64,000 nucleotides of DNA from Anaerostipes caccae L1-92 (lineage in GTDB: Bacteria; Bacillota; Clostridia; Lachnospirales; Lachnospiraceae): the NCBI RefSeq assembly GCF_014467075.1, contig NZ_AP023027.1, forward strand, positions 2,855,501 to 2,919,500. Direction: 5' to 3'. Under the pieces are notes generated by a model. That model worked only from the letters and a program-made list of their open reading frames with translations. It was not told the DNA's origin and made no database searches. Shown piece after piece: positions 8,673-17,739 of this stretch. The stretch's first letter is position 1. Every line of letters begins with the position of its first letter. Both the position numbers and the translations under genes were made by a program.

Positions 8673-10034
8673 CTACATTTCCTTTAATTCAAATATGAAT
8701 TCTGAACCTTCTCCTTCCTTGCTTTTTACCCAAATCTGTCCTTCATGTATCCTGACAATCCATCTTACCATAGACAGGCCCAGACCGGTACCCCTGACTT
8801 GGTTTTGGCTGTTCCTGCTCCTGTCTGCACGGTAAAAACGGTTCCAGATTTTGTCTAAATGTTCCGCTCCGATGCCCTGCCCGTCATCCTTCACGATTCC
8901 CCGAATCTTCCCGTCTTTTTTGAACAGAGATACCTTCACGATCCCATTTCTCTTTCCATAGTCAATGGAGTTCTCCACCAGATTGATCAGCATCCTGGTC
9001 AGAAGCATCTGGTCTCCTCTGGCTGTGAGTCCGGGCTCGATCTCACTCAGCAGATGAATCCTTTTTTCACCGGCTCTCTGTGACAGTTCCTCCAAGGTCA
9101 TTTCTGCCAGCATACTCATATCCACAGGCTCAAACTGGAAATTCTCTTTTCCTCTCTCGCACCGGGCAATCATCAAAAGCTGTGAGATAAGATCCGACAT
9201 TTTCTTAGCCTGCCGGAGAACAATCTGAATCTCATGTTTCTGTTCTTCACTGAGTGTATCTTCCTCCAGGGCATATTCACACTGGGCTATAATCACAGAA
9301 ACCGGAGTCCTCAGTTCATGGGAAACATCGGACGTAAACTGTTTTTCGTCCTCAAACGATGCCTCCAGACGGTCAAACATTTCATTGAACGTACAAGTCA
9401 GCTGACGCATTTCATCTTCCGATTTCGGTTCCGGGAGGCGCTTTGACAAATCCGCACCGCTGCTGATCTCCCCTGCGGTAGTACAAATATCATCCACCGG
9501 TTTCAGGGCTTTTTTCGTCATCATGTATCCGATCAGCCCAATGGCCAGAATCAGGAGCGGATATACAGCTAAAAAGGCCAGCAGAACCATATGCATGATC
9601 TGTTCCATGCCGTGAATAGAGACGATTCCTCTGATCCAGATGGCCTTTCCGGTCCCGTACTGGTAAGCGGCGTCATAGATCATCCACTGCTTGCTTCCCT
9701 GCTTTATGTTTCGGACTTCATGAGACTGAAGCTTCGTCTCTTTGGGAAATTCCACAGGCATACTGCCGTGCAGCAGCCTGCCTTCCTGATCATAGATACA
9801 AAACATGACACCGTCGTCATAATAGTCTACCTCCGGGTCCAGATAATAGGTTCCGTTCTGGAACTCTATCTCGTCAGCAAAATCGGCCACCATTCCCTGT
9901 AGATCTTCCTCTGTCTTGGACAGTTCCAGCTGATTGATAAATATGAAAACCCCTGCAAATACTGCTGCCAGCACGACAGCGATCATACCTGTGTACCAAA
10001 GGGTTACTCTTTTTTTAATCGAAAATCTTCTCAT
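8673..10034 (-). CDS. Sensor histidine kinase (HAMP-HisKA-HATPase)
   Basis: Membrane two-component sensor of 453 residues. TM1 lies at residues 13-34, followed by an extracellular region (35-145) and TM2 near 146-170. A HAMP domain with P-type start ALKPVDDICTTAGEIS follows. The HisKA H-box is FTSDVSHELRTPVSVI near residue 240, followed by an ATP-binding domain with NLVENSIDYGK, DDGQGIG and GTGLGLSMVRWI. Its start overlaps the response regulator stop by 4 bases (ATGA), so the two are translationally coupled. Location in an operon with an NSS transporter suggests it senses a solute or membrane state linked to that transport; this is inference. Confidence 0.94.
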   Translation of the reverse strand: MRRFSIKKRVTLWYTGMIAVVLAAVFAGVFIFINQLELSKTEEDLQGMVADFADEIEFQNGTYYLDPEVDYYDDGVMFCIYDQEGRLLHGSMPVEFPKETKLQSHEVRNIKQGSKQWMIYDAAYQYGTGKAIWIRGIVSIHGMEQIMHMVLLAFLAVYPLLILAIGLIGYMMTKKALKPVDDICTTAGEISSGADLSKRLPEPKSEDEMRQLTCTFNEMFDRLEASFEDEKQFTSDVSHELRTPVSVIIAQCEYALEEDTLSEEQKHEIQIVLRQAKKMSDLISQLLMIARCERGKENFQFEPVDMSMLAEMTLEELSQRAGEKRIHLLSEIEPGLTARGDQMLLTRMLINLVENSIDYGKRNGIVKVSLFKKDGKIRGIVKDDGQGIGAEHLDKIWNRFYRADRSRNSQNQVRGTGLGLSMVRWIVRIHEGQIWVKSKEGEGSEFIFELKEM

Positions 10035-10705
10035 TCTTCTTTCCTCAGGACGTATCCAACGCCTCTCACCGTGTGGATCAGCTTACACCCAAATCCTTCG
10101 TCAATCTTTTTCCTCAGATAACGGATGTAGACATCCACAACATTAGATCCGCCCTCAAAATCATAATTCCATGCATGCTGCTCAATCTGTTCCCTGGACA
10201 GCACAATATTTTGATTTCTCAGCATATATTCAAGGACCATAAATTCCTTGCTGGAAAGAGATATCTTTTTATCTGCACGGGTAACTTCCTTTGATTCACA
10301 GTCCAGAACCAGATCACCAATCGTCAGCCGGTTAGAAACCAGTGCCGGTTTCCTCCGCATCATAACCCGCACCCTGGCCATAAGTTCTTCAAATGAAAAA
10401 GGTTTTACAAGGTAGTCATCCGCTCCAAGGTCCAGACCCTTCACGCGGTCTTCAATGCCGTCTCTTGCAGTCAGAAACAATACCGGTGTGTCATTGCCCT
10501 CCTCCCGGATCTTTTTCAGCAGTTCCAGTCCGTCAATCCCAGGCAGCATAATATCCAGGATGATGCCGTCATAATCCGCCATATTGATATAATCCAGTGC
10601 ATCCAGGCCATTTCCGCAGTCATCTGCAGTGTAATGCTCTTTCATCAGTTTCTTTTTTAAGATGCTTCTCAAATCCTCTTCGTCTTCCACAATTAACAGG
10701 CGCAT
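10031..10705 (-). CDS. OmpR/PhoB-family response regulator
   Basis: 224-residue DNA-binding regulator. The receiver domain (1-115) has acidic pocket EDEED, phospho-acceptor Asp in YDGIILDIMLPG, Thr in VLFLTARD and Lys in DYLVKPFSF. A C-terminal winged helix (about 125-220) ends in TVRGVGYVLR. It is the cognate partner of the overlapping histidine kinase. The ATG at 10705 is preceded by GGAGG. A good promoter lies at 10727-10755. Confidence 0.95.
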   Translation of the reverse strand: MRLLIVEDEEDLRSILKKKLMKEHYTADDCGNGLDALDYINMADYDGIILDIMLPGIDGLELLKKIREEGNDTPVLFLTARDGIEDRVKGLDLGADDYLVKPFSFEELMARVRVMMRRKPALVSNRLTIGDLVLDCESKEVTRADKKISLSSKEFMVLEYMLRNQNIVLSREQIEQHAWNYDFEGGSNVVDVYIRYLRKKIDEGFGCKLIHTVRGVGYVLRKEE

Positions 10706-10726
10706 GTCATACCTCCATATGGAACT

Positions 10727-10755
10727 ATTATAATATAAATGTAATTTTATGAAAA
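10727..10755 (-). promoter_or_regulatory. Promoter of the response regulator-kinase-symporter operon
   Basis: On the - strand TTTTCA (10750-10755) and TATAAT (10727-10732) are separated by 17 bases, about 22 bases before the response regulator start. The surrounding TTAAAACGTTTTCATAAAAT is AT-rich and could hold an autoregulatory site. Confidence 0.65.
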
Positions 10756-10798
10756 CGTTTTAATTTAATTTACCTGAGAATTCTACTGACTTACATGG

Positions 10799-10838
10799 AA
10801 AATACAGGTGCTCATGAATTGAACACCTGTATCTTTTA
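10799..10838 (-). terminator. Terminator after the giant surface protein gene
   Basis: On the - strand ATACAGGTG pairs with CACCTGTAT across a short loop and is followed by TTTTCC, 20 bases past the stop codon at 10855. Confidence 0.75.
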
Positions 10839-10854
10839 CACCTCCTGTTTAAAG

Positions 10855-13800
10855 TTATTTTCTTATTTTCATTGTCTTCTTAAAACCGGTTCTGCTTTTC
10901 ATCAGCTTTTTGTACTTCTTCAACTGTTTTCGCGGAACCTTTATAACAGACTTTTTATTTATACTTTTTATGGCGTTTTTCCCCATGGTTTTAAGCTTAG
11001 CAGTTTTAATATAAATATACTTTAAGCTTTTACATCCGCTGAAACTTTCTTTTCCAATTGACACTATATTGTTTCCAACAGTAACTTTCTTAAGCTTTTT
11101 ATATCCTTTAAACGCTTTGTCCCCAATGGCTGTAATACGAAAATTCTTTCCGCCAATTTTAACACTGCTCGAAATTGTAAGCGTTTTTAAGGATGTTTTA
11201 GATCTCGAACTGCCAATCAATTTAACTGTTCCCGCCGAACTTATAACCTGATATTTCATGCTTCCTACAGAGTAAATCCTACCTTTTAGTGCGGATATCT
11301 TAAATTTTTTTATGATACTTCCGGAATACATGTTTTTGCCCTTAATCCATACCTCTGCCGTCCCAATCTTAGTATTATTTTTGTAGCTCAACGTATAATC
11401 AATATCCCTGGATAAAGTTTTTCCTGAAACAATCACTTTTATGGGTAAAGTCTGTGGTTTCCCTGTATAGTTTAATGTCCTGATACCATATACAGATGCT
11501 CCGGCAATACTTCTTGGTTTCAGTCTTTCAATGCTCCTCCCCTTTTCCACAATTCTTCCGCATATCTTACAATAAACATCTCCGCTATATCCTTCTGCCG
11601 CATAGCTTGCTTCTGTTTTGCCTGTTACTTCCGTATTTTTATGGGCACATGCAAGCCTCGTAATACGCATCATTACATTGGTGGATTCATAACAGTCTTT
11701 ATCAGTTCCCACATATTCTGCTGCAGCGGTAACTGTCTCCCCGGCTATGAGTTCTTTTCTCTTATCCGACTCCTTCCATTCCCAATCTTCCGGCAGCAAA
11801 ATATCAGACACCGTTTCATTGCTGTAACTCACATTCAGGAACCCGGCAGGCATATTGGGTGCTTTCTCCGCTTTTGTAATCAAAAAACTTTTTATAATTG
11901 TTCCCGTGTATCCATTGGTTCCTGTGATTCTCACAGTTGCTTTTCCTACTTTTGTATTGTCCTCATAATCAATGGTATAGTCCTGTTCTCTCTTTAAGGT
12001 TTCCCCCTTTATAACTACTTCCAGATGAAGGGTCTGTGCTTTCCCTGTATAAACTAAATCGTGTATACCATATACATTAGCACCGCTAATATCCGTCGGG
12101 TCCAGTCTTGGAATCACTTCCCCATACTCAATGATCTCGTTACAAATGATACACTGAATATCTCCTGTATACCCGTCTTCTGTATAAGTAGGTTTACTCT
12201 TATGCACCAACTCTGTATGCTCGTGAGGACATTCCTGCCTTGTAATCTGAATCTCGACAGATTCAACTTTATAGTTTCCTTTATCTTCTCCCATGTATTC
12301 TGCTGTCGCAGTCGTTTCACCGACATGAAGTTCTTTATCAAAAGATTCTTCCGTCCATTCCCAATCTTCCGGCAGGTCAACCTCAGACACAGATTCAACT
12401 TCATAATCCACTGTTATCTCTTCATCCGGGATATTTGGTGCTCTGTCTGCCTTTACTATCGTGAAAGGCTGGGTTACAATGCCAGTATAATTATTCTTTC
12501 CCTGAATCTCTACCCAGGCAGCAGAGCCAGCAAATGTATTCTCAGAATATCCTGTTATCTCATAATCCTTCCCTAAAATGAGTTTATGGTCTTCATCTAT
12601 TATAGATAAATCATCTTCCAGTGTAATTGGATTTCCCGTATAAATCTGGCCAGGAATCTCCTGTACCATTTCAGAAGTCAATTCTTTTTCCGTGATCCCT
12701 GCAGAAATCCATGGATTTCTATCTTTATCATAATAAATATATTTGTTATAAAAATTATCTCCTGAAATTTGTATTGCGATTTTATAAGAACCTTTATCAG
12801 TAAGTTGAGGCATTTCTTCACTAAACGCTGAATCATTTAAGCTATATTGGACTTTCATATCGTCAGACACGCCGGCTATTTTTACTGCATCATGCGATTT
12901 TCCATCGTATACCCCTTTATATGGCGTTATTTCAAGTTCTTCCAGAAAATGATGGATATATGCCTGCTTAATTTCTATTTTCATCGTTGCAGAAACTGCT
13001 TTGCGATTTTTTGTCTCTCCTTTTGTTATCTGCACTGTATAAATTCCTACATCTTTAGGCGCACTTTGTAATTCTTCCAGTCCTTCGATCTTCCCGTCAT
13101 TATAACCTGAAAACCATCTACGCGAAAACTCCCCTTCCCTGTTCGTGAAAGTTTCCGCATTATCGTTTGTTGGTTCTTCAAGAGGCCCCCCATCATAAGT
13201 ATGATTTTGATAATAATTTTTAAACTTAAGCTCGCCTTCTGCCTTTGCAATTTTAAAAACCAGCTTTAGTTCTTTTTTTTGATCATATTTTCCTGTCAGT
13301 GTAAAGGTAACAGGATACGTACCGGCCTCATCACAAAAGCCCATGATCTTCCCTACGTCTTCCCTGCTTTCTGACAATTTTAAACCAGGAGGAACCGTCC
13401 CCTCTGTAACCTCACAGGATTTAATACCCCCTACATTTTCAAGATTTTCTACATAATCACACAGATAAATTGTTGAAAACTCTCTGGGATAAGTTCCTGC
13501 AATATCTGTCGGCAGATCAGACTTAATACGAATAGGAACCAGCTGCTTTATTGTGAGGTCAGAATAGATTGTTGCCGTTAGATCAATGTATGAATCTCCG
13601 TCTTTGTTTTTCTGATCTAGAGTATCACCTTCATATACCCAATCACCTGATAAATTTAATGGTTTCAGATCATATGAGTCATCAAAATATTCTATGTATC
13701 TCTTGGGATCATCCTCTTTCTGATAAGATAAACGGTATATTAACAAGCCTTGTTTATCAAACCCTGGTTCTTTCGTCTCTAAGTTTTGTTTCCAGCCATT

Positions 13801-16230
13801 TGTATGATTTACAGTTCCATCCGATGTGTCTAGAAGCCATGTGACTTCTCCTGATGAAAACTGTTCTCTGGTCTTATGTGTTGTTCCCTCAAGTTCATCC
13901 GATTCTTCATCATCGAGATAATAACAATTTTTGAAATCTTGATTATAAGTAAATCCGCAAATACCCCCAATATAATATTTCGGTACTCCAGTTATTTTAG
14001 CAAATGAAACTTTTCCGGTATTGGAACAATTCTCAACAGAACCGCTATCGTAATGGCTGAACCCTCCGCAGATACCTCCCACATTACATCCAAGAGACTC
14101 TGTAGCTGAGATGTCTCCTGTATTATAACAATTCCGTATATCCGTCTGACTTGAATAGCCGCTGATTCCTCCAATATACCCATATGTGCCGATTACAGTG
14201 CTTCCATCGTTAAAACACTTTCCAATCAAAGAATTATTAGTACTATATGCACAAATACTTCCTGTGTAATATTTTCCATAAAACCAAGAATCTTTTACTC
14301 CTATATTTTTTATTGTCGCGTTTGAAATATATCCAAATAATCCGGAATAGTCCGATCTGAAGGTACAATATAATCCGGAAATTGTATGCCCGTTTCCGTC
14401 GAATTCTCCTGTATAGTTTTTCTCCTTCGTACCGATTGGAGTCCATTTCCGCAGATCATTTGCGCCATCAACCAGAGAACCATCTTCCTTTAGGATATTT
14501 GGGTTGACAACAATATCTCTCGTCAACTCAGCCTTCATACCTGAACTTCCTGCATTCACCTGCTCCGCAAACCAATACAGTTTTCCCGAGTTATCAATCT
14601 CAAGTATTCCGTCATTATCAGTGTCTGTTGCTGACTCACATCCTTTACAGACATTACAGAAACCATTCACATAATGATGGTCTGTACATGCCACACCACA
14701 AATTGTACAAAATCCATCAGCATATTTGTGCGGACAATTGTATCCGCAGATTATACAGACACCCTCCTCAAACTGATGCTCCTGATGTTCAAACCCACAG
14801 ACCATACAGGCTCCTTTTTCGTAGGTATGTTCCGGATGTTCATATCCACACGTAGAACAGGTGCCTTTATTATACTTATGATCTTTGCAAAAATATCCAC
14901 AGACTCCGCAGACATGTTCCTCATTAAAATCGGTCACTTCATGTTCATGTCCATACCCGCACTCTATGCAAATACCATCTTGAGCTTCTGCGTCATAAGT
15001 GTGAGGACAAACATATCCACATACCGTACACTTATGATTGATATCATATGAATGGGATCCCGCAATCTCTTTATGATTTTTTCCGCATCCGCTGCATATT
15101 CCCGTGCTGCTGTTATAAATATGAGTAGCCACATGTTCCGCCGCATTATTGCTGTAAGCATCGACTCCTTTCAAAGGCGCCGTCTTGTCACAATTATATG
15201 CGGTTACCTGATAAACAGCAGCAGCCTTGCTGGCATTTTTAAATTCCGGTATTTTCCCATAAGGAGTGTTTCCATTGTCAACATTCTGGACCCATACATC
15301 TGAAGCTGCCTCATCGTTGGCATTCAAAAGGTAGGTAACTTTTCCTGCTGCGAATGCCTCGGCTGATACTCCTTCAGTCTTTGTCACAATGGGTTGATTG
15401 CCTGTATTGTAAGCCCTGTCAATCTTCTCTGCCTGATAATAGCAGTTATTTAGTTTGCCTGACGAAGACATACTATACCCGCAAATGCCTGCCACCGAAC
15501 TAAACATAGCATTCTTTCCTATTACAGTCCCAGTATTAAAACAATTATGAATATATGTGTCAAAACTTTCTCCTACAATGCCGCCCAGACAACAGGTGAC
15601 TTTATTATCACTCGTAATCATGGAAGTATTAAAGCACTGGTCTATCTCTGCATACTGGGCTTGTCCTGCAATTCCACCTACATCTTCCCCGTTTATATAG
15701 GAATTTACAATACCAACATTTCTTACACGGGCAGGAGCATCTTTTTCTGCTCCGATTAATCGTGCAAATAATCCTGCCCTTTTTTCATTGTCATTGAAAT
15801 AGAGCCCGCTTATCGTGTGTCCCTGTCCATCAAATGTGCCTTCATATCCTCCAGACGAAAAGTCTCCTATAGGAGTCCATTCCTGCCATCCTTCTTCTTT
15901 CTTTCCATCACATCCGCTGACATCCCCCGTATTTACTTCGATGTCTTTTGTTAATACAGCACAAGCAGCCTTATCCTTTTCACTGTTTACCAGTTCTGCA
16001 AACCAATAGAGTTCTTGGGCTGTACCAATCTTATAGGGATGATCGGCAGTACCATCTCCCTCTTCAGGTTTAACAACTGCCGGTGACGCGTAGGCAGGCA
16101 CCAATCCTGCACCATAAATCTCTATGTATGTACAGGCTAATATCACTGCCATAAACAACGTAAAAACTTGTACAGCAATTCTTATACGGCTTGTAAATCC
16201 ACACACTTCTCCTGACTTTTTTTCTTTCAT
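10855..16230 (-). CDS. Giant secreted repeat protein: GLUG repeats, CxxCG array, Ig-like and leucine-rich repeats
   Basis: Predicted exported protein of about 1,791 residues. A long basic leader and hydrophobic segment end near AYA/SP. Region 1 (about 60-330) has GLUG-type beta-helix repeats (GYEGTFDGQGHTISGLY; GGIAGQAQ; GGIVGES; GICGYS). Region 2 (about 370-530) is an array of ten or so CxxCG units spaced by His-rich segments. Region 3 (550-800) is a second GLUG block. The middle (900-1670) holds Ig-like/MBG-type domains, including a module with CPHEHTE/CAHKNTE and IICNEII/KICGRIV that occurs twice. The end (1680-1790) has BspA-type leucine-rich repeats (AIGDKAFKGYKKLKKVTV). There is no LPXTG anchor. 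Several in-frame starts exist (16275, 16251, 16239, 16230); I choose 16230, since the 16275 start lies inside a terminator hairpin. Function is likely adhesion; this is inference. Confidence 0.85.
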   Translation of the reverse strand: MKEKKSGEVCGFTSRIRIAVQVFTLFMAVILACTYIEIYGAGLVPAYASPAVVKPEEGDGTADHPYKIGTAQELYWFAELVNSEKDKAACAVLTKDIEVNTGDVSGCDGKKEEGWQEWTPIGDFSSGGYEGTFDGQGHTISGLYFNDNEKRAGLFARLIGAEKDAPARVRNVGIVNSYINGEDVGGIAGQAQYAEIDQCFNTSMITSDNKVTCCLGGIVGESFDTYIHNCFNTGTVIGKNAMFSSVAGICGYSMSSSGKLNNCYYQAEKIDRAYNTGNQPIVTKTEGVSAEAFAAGKVTYLLNANDEAASDVWVQNVDNGNTPYGKIPEFKNASKAAAVYQVTAYNCDKTAPLKGVDAYSNNAAEHVATHIYNSSTGICSGCGKNHKEIAGSHSYDINHKCTVCGYVCPHTYDAEAQDGICIECGYGHEHEVTDFNEEHVCGVCGYFCKDHKYNKGTCSTCGYEHPEHTYEKGACMVCGFEHQEHQFEEGVCIICGYNCPHKYADGFCTICGVACTDHHYVNGFCNVCKGCESATDTDNDGILEIDNSGKLYWFAEQVNAGSSGMKAELTRDIVVNPNILKEDGSLVDGANDLRKWTPIGTKEKNYTGEFDGNGHTISGLYCTFRSDYSGLFGYISNATIKNIGVKDSWFYGKYYTGSICAYSTNNSLIGKCFNDGSTVIGTYGYIGGISGYSSQTDIRNCYNTGDISATESLGCNVGGICGGFSHYDSGSVENCSNTGKVSFAKITGVPKYYIGGICGFTYNQDFKNCYYLDDEESDELEGTTHKTREQFSSGEVTWLLDTSDGTVNHTNGWKQNLETKEPGFDKQGLLIYRLSYQKEDDPKRYIEYFDDSYDLKPLNLSGDWVYEGDTLDQKNKDGDSYIDLTATIYSDLTIKQLVPIRIKSDLPTDIAGTYPREFSTIYLCDYVENLENVGGIKSCEVTEGTVPPGLKLSESREDVGKIMGFCDEAGTYPVTFTLTGKYDQKKELKLVFKIAKAEGELKFKNYYQNHTYDGGPLEEPTNDNAETFTNREGEFSRRWFSGYNDGKIEGLEELQSAPKDVGIYTVQITKGETKNRKAVSATMKIEIKQAYIHHFLEELEITPYKGVYDGKSHDAVKIAGVSDDMKVQYSLNDSAFSEEMPQLTDKGSYKIAIQISGDNFYNKYIYYDKDRNPWISAGITEKELTSEMVQEIPGQIYTGNPITLEDDLSIIDEDHKLILGKDYEITGYSENTFAGSAAWVEIQGKNNYTGIVTQPFTIVKADRAPNIPDEEITVDYEVESVSEVDLPEDWEWTEESFDKELHVGETTATAEYMGEDKGNYKVESVEIQITRQECPHEHTELVHKSKPTYTEDGYTGDIQCIICNEIIEYGEVIPRLDPTDISGANVYGIHDLVYTGKAQTLHLEVVIKGETLKREQDYTIDYEDNTKVGKATVRITGTNGYTGTIIKSFLITKAEKAPNMPAGFLNVSYSNETVSDILLPEDWEWKESDKRKELIAGETVTAAAEYVGTDKDCYESTNVMMRITRLACAHKNTEVTGKTEASYAAEGYSGDVYCKICGRIVEKGRSIERLKPRSIAGASVYGIRTLNYTGKPQTLPIKVIVSGKTLSRDIDYTLSYKNNTKIGTAEVWIKGKNMYSGSIIKKFKISALKGRIYSVGSMKYQVISSAGTVKLIGSSRSKTSLKTLTISSSVKIGGKNFRITAIGDKAFKGYKKLKKVTVGNNIVSIGKESFSGCKSLKYIYIKTAKLKTMGKNAIKSINKKSVIKVPRKQLKKYKKLMKSRTGFKKTMKIRK

Positions 16231-16258
16231 AATCCTCATTCCCTCTCTCATAATCTCA

Positions 16259-16296
16259 AAAAACAAAAACGGCATTAGTTCTCTCTACTATGCCGT
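16259..16296 (-). terminator. Intrinsic terminator in the 5' leader of the giant surface protein gene
   Basis: On the - strand ACGGCATAGT pairs with ACTAATGCCGT (one bulge) around AGAGAGA, followed by TTTTTGTTTTTT. It sits between the promoter and the start codon of the surface protein gene, so it would stop transcription before the gene unless relieved. Upstream leader bases include a small stem GCTG/CAGC. Confidence 0.7.
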
Positions 16297-16348
16297 CAAA
16301 TTTATCTGAATGCTATTTGCTGTCATATAACCAGCTTTTATATAAATA

Positions 16349-16377
16349 ATAATAACATATATTTCTATTTTTCTCAA
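16349..16377 (-). promoter_or_regulatory. Promoter of the giant surface protein gene
   Basis: On the - strand TTGAGA (16372-16377) and TATTAT (16349-16354) are 17 bases apart. The transcript would start near 16341, leaving a leader of about 110 bases that contains the terminator at 16259-16296. Confidence 0.6.
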
Positions 16378-16445
16378 TGTAAAAAAGATACATAGAACAT
16401 TTTAAAATTAATGAAGTCTTTAATTTTATTTTAATAAAAGGGAAC

Positions 16446-16451
16446 TATAAT
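16446..16451 (+). promoter_or_regulatory. -10 box upstream of the 158-residue lipoprotein gene
   Basis: TATAAT stands 34 bases before the ATG at 16486. No convincing -35 box is seen, only an AT-rich tract. Confidence 0.45.
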
Positions 16452-16485
16452 AAAGTTATCAAAGATACGAAAGGAGAATTTCATT

Positions 16486-16962
16486 ATGAAAAATAAAATA
16501 ACAGCCATATTAGCCTGCGGAGCATTTGTATTCTTACTTGCAGGATGCCAAAGCACACCGAAAGACCAGGCCGAAGCAACTACCACACAGGACATTGCCA
16601 CGACAGCAGAGGGAACCGAAAATGCCACAGAAAAGTCAACAGAGACTCAGGCGACCGCTTCCGACACACCTGACTTCAGCAAATATGAGACAAAAATCTC
16701 ACAGATTACAAAAAAAATCCAGGCAGCAAAACCCGTCTCCGATGTTTCCAAAAATCAGGATAAATTTTATAGTTTGAAAAAGGAACTGGATGCCATCGAC
16801 CATGAACTGGATACTCTGGATGACGATTATGAGCATCAGTATGATACCGGAAAACTCTCAGCTGCAAAATATAAAGAAATCGAACGCAGGATTGACGCTC
16901 TGGAAGACAAACTTGATTTTGCAGAAGATACTTTAGAAAACAAATTTGGCATCGATGATTAA
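16486..16962 (+). CDS. Small lipoprotein with acidic helical domain
   Basis: 158-residue predicted lipoprotein of unknown function. The signal peptide MKNKITAILACGAFVFLLAGC has lipobox LAGC with Cys21. A Thr/Ala/Glu-rich linker (22-60) follows. The rest (65-158) is a charged, heptad-like helical region (KFYSLKKELDAIDHELDTLDDD; ERRIDALEDKLDFAEDTLE), probably a coiled coil or helical hairpin. RBS AAAGGAG. It is oriented away from the giant surface protein gene and upstream of two Big_2 proteins. I do not recognise a named family. Confidence 0.8.
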   Translation: MKNKITAILACGAFVFLLAGCQSTPKDQAEATTTQDIATTAEGTENATEKSTETQATASDTPDFSKYETKISQITKKIQAAKPVSDVSKNQDKFYSLKKELDAIDHELDTLDDDYEHQYDTGKLSAAKYKEIERRIDALEDKLDFAEDTLENKFGIDD

Positions 16963-16979
16963 CCGCTGAATTTTATTTT

Positions 16980-17032
16980 CAATATCTCAGGCCTGTTTCC
17001 TGTCAGAATGCGGGGCAGGCCGGAAGATATTG
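16980..17032 (+). other. Long hairpin between lipoprotein and first Big_2 gene
   Basis: CAATATCT pairs with AGATATTG and, inside it, GGCCTG with CAGGCC. There is no T-tract, so it is more likely an mRNA processing or stability structure, or a weak terminator. Confidence 0.5.
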
Positions 17033-17069
17033 TCACTGCAAACGTATTTTATGACGAAGGAGGTAAGCC

Positions 17070-17720
17070 ATGAAAGTCAAAAAAATCTTGTTAATGTTCA
17101 TGGGATTCATGATGGGACTTTCCCTTTCCCTGTCCCCTGCAGTAATTCATGCAGACAGCGACGACCCGAAACCCACTTCTATCCGAAAACTCAACTATAA
17201 AAAGAGGACTGTCAGAGTCGGGCAGAAGTTTGAATTGAAGGCTTATGCAAGGCCATATGATTACGATGACGACCAGCTCATCTGGTCTACCGGCAACAAA
17301 AAAATCGTAAAAATCATCAGCAAAGACCGCAGAGACGATGATATTACATTAAAAGCCATGAAAACCGGAAAAGTAAAGATTACCTGCCGCATCCGGGGAA
17401 CAAAGAAAAAGAAAACCTGCACCATAACGGTAAAGAAAAAAGCGAAAAAGAAATACATAAAACCAACAAAGATCAAACTGGAAGATAAACGGATGGATGT
17501 AGACGTAAATGATACAGAGGATATTGATTATAAGGTATATCCAAAAAAAGCTACAAACAAAAAAGTAACCTTCCGTTCCGGCAATAAAAGAATAGCAACC
17601 GTAAACTCCCGCGGTGATGTGAGAGGAGTCCGTCCGGGCAGAACAAAGATTACACTGACATGTAAAGCTAATCCAAAGGTAAAAGCTTACGTATATGTAA
17701 TTGTAGAATATGACGATTAA
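17070..17720 (+). CDS. Secreted Big_2-domain protein, copy 1
   Basis: 216-residue predicted exported protein. Signal peptide (1-30, ending VIHADS) is followed by two bacterial Ig-like group 2 (Big_2) domains: about 35-125 (TVRVGQKFELKAYARP, KVKITCRIRGTKKKKTCTITV) and 130-210 (KVTFRSGNKRIATVNSRGDV, GRTKITLTC). Very rich in Lys, Arg and Asp. There is no wall anchor or catalytic motif. RBS AAGGAGG. It is followed 19 bases later by a close paralogue (copy 2), which shows a local tandem duplication. A role as a surface-attached or secreted structural module is inference. Confidence 0.8.
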   Translation: MKVKKILLMFMGFMMGLSLSLSPAVIHADSDDPKPTSIRKLNYKKRTVRVGQKFELKAYARPYDYDDDQLIWSTGNKKIVKIISKDRRDDDITLKAMKTGKVKITCRIRGTKKKKTCTITVKKKAKKKYIKPTKIKLEDKRMDVDVNDTEDIDYKVYPKKATNKKVTFRSGNKRIATVNSRGDVRGVRPGRTKITLTCKANPKVKAYVYVIVEYDD

Positions 17721-17739
17721 AGATTCATGGGAGGAAAAT

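Noticed and set aside
14637..15120. CRISPR-like spacing in the periodic CxxCG-coding DNA
   Set aside because: The periodicity is at protein level within one continuous reading frame; the DNA units are not identical repeats with unique spacers. No CRISPR array is seen anywhere in the window.
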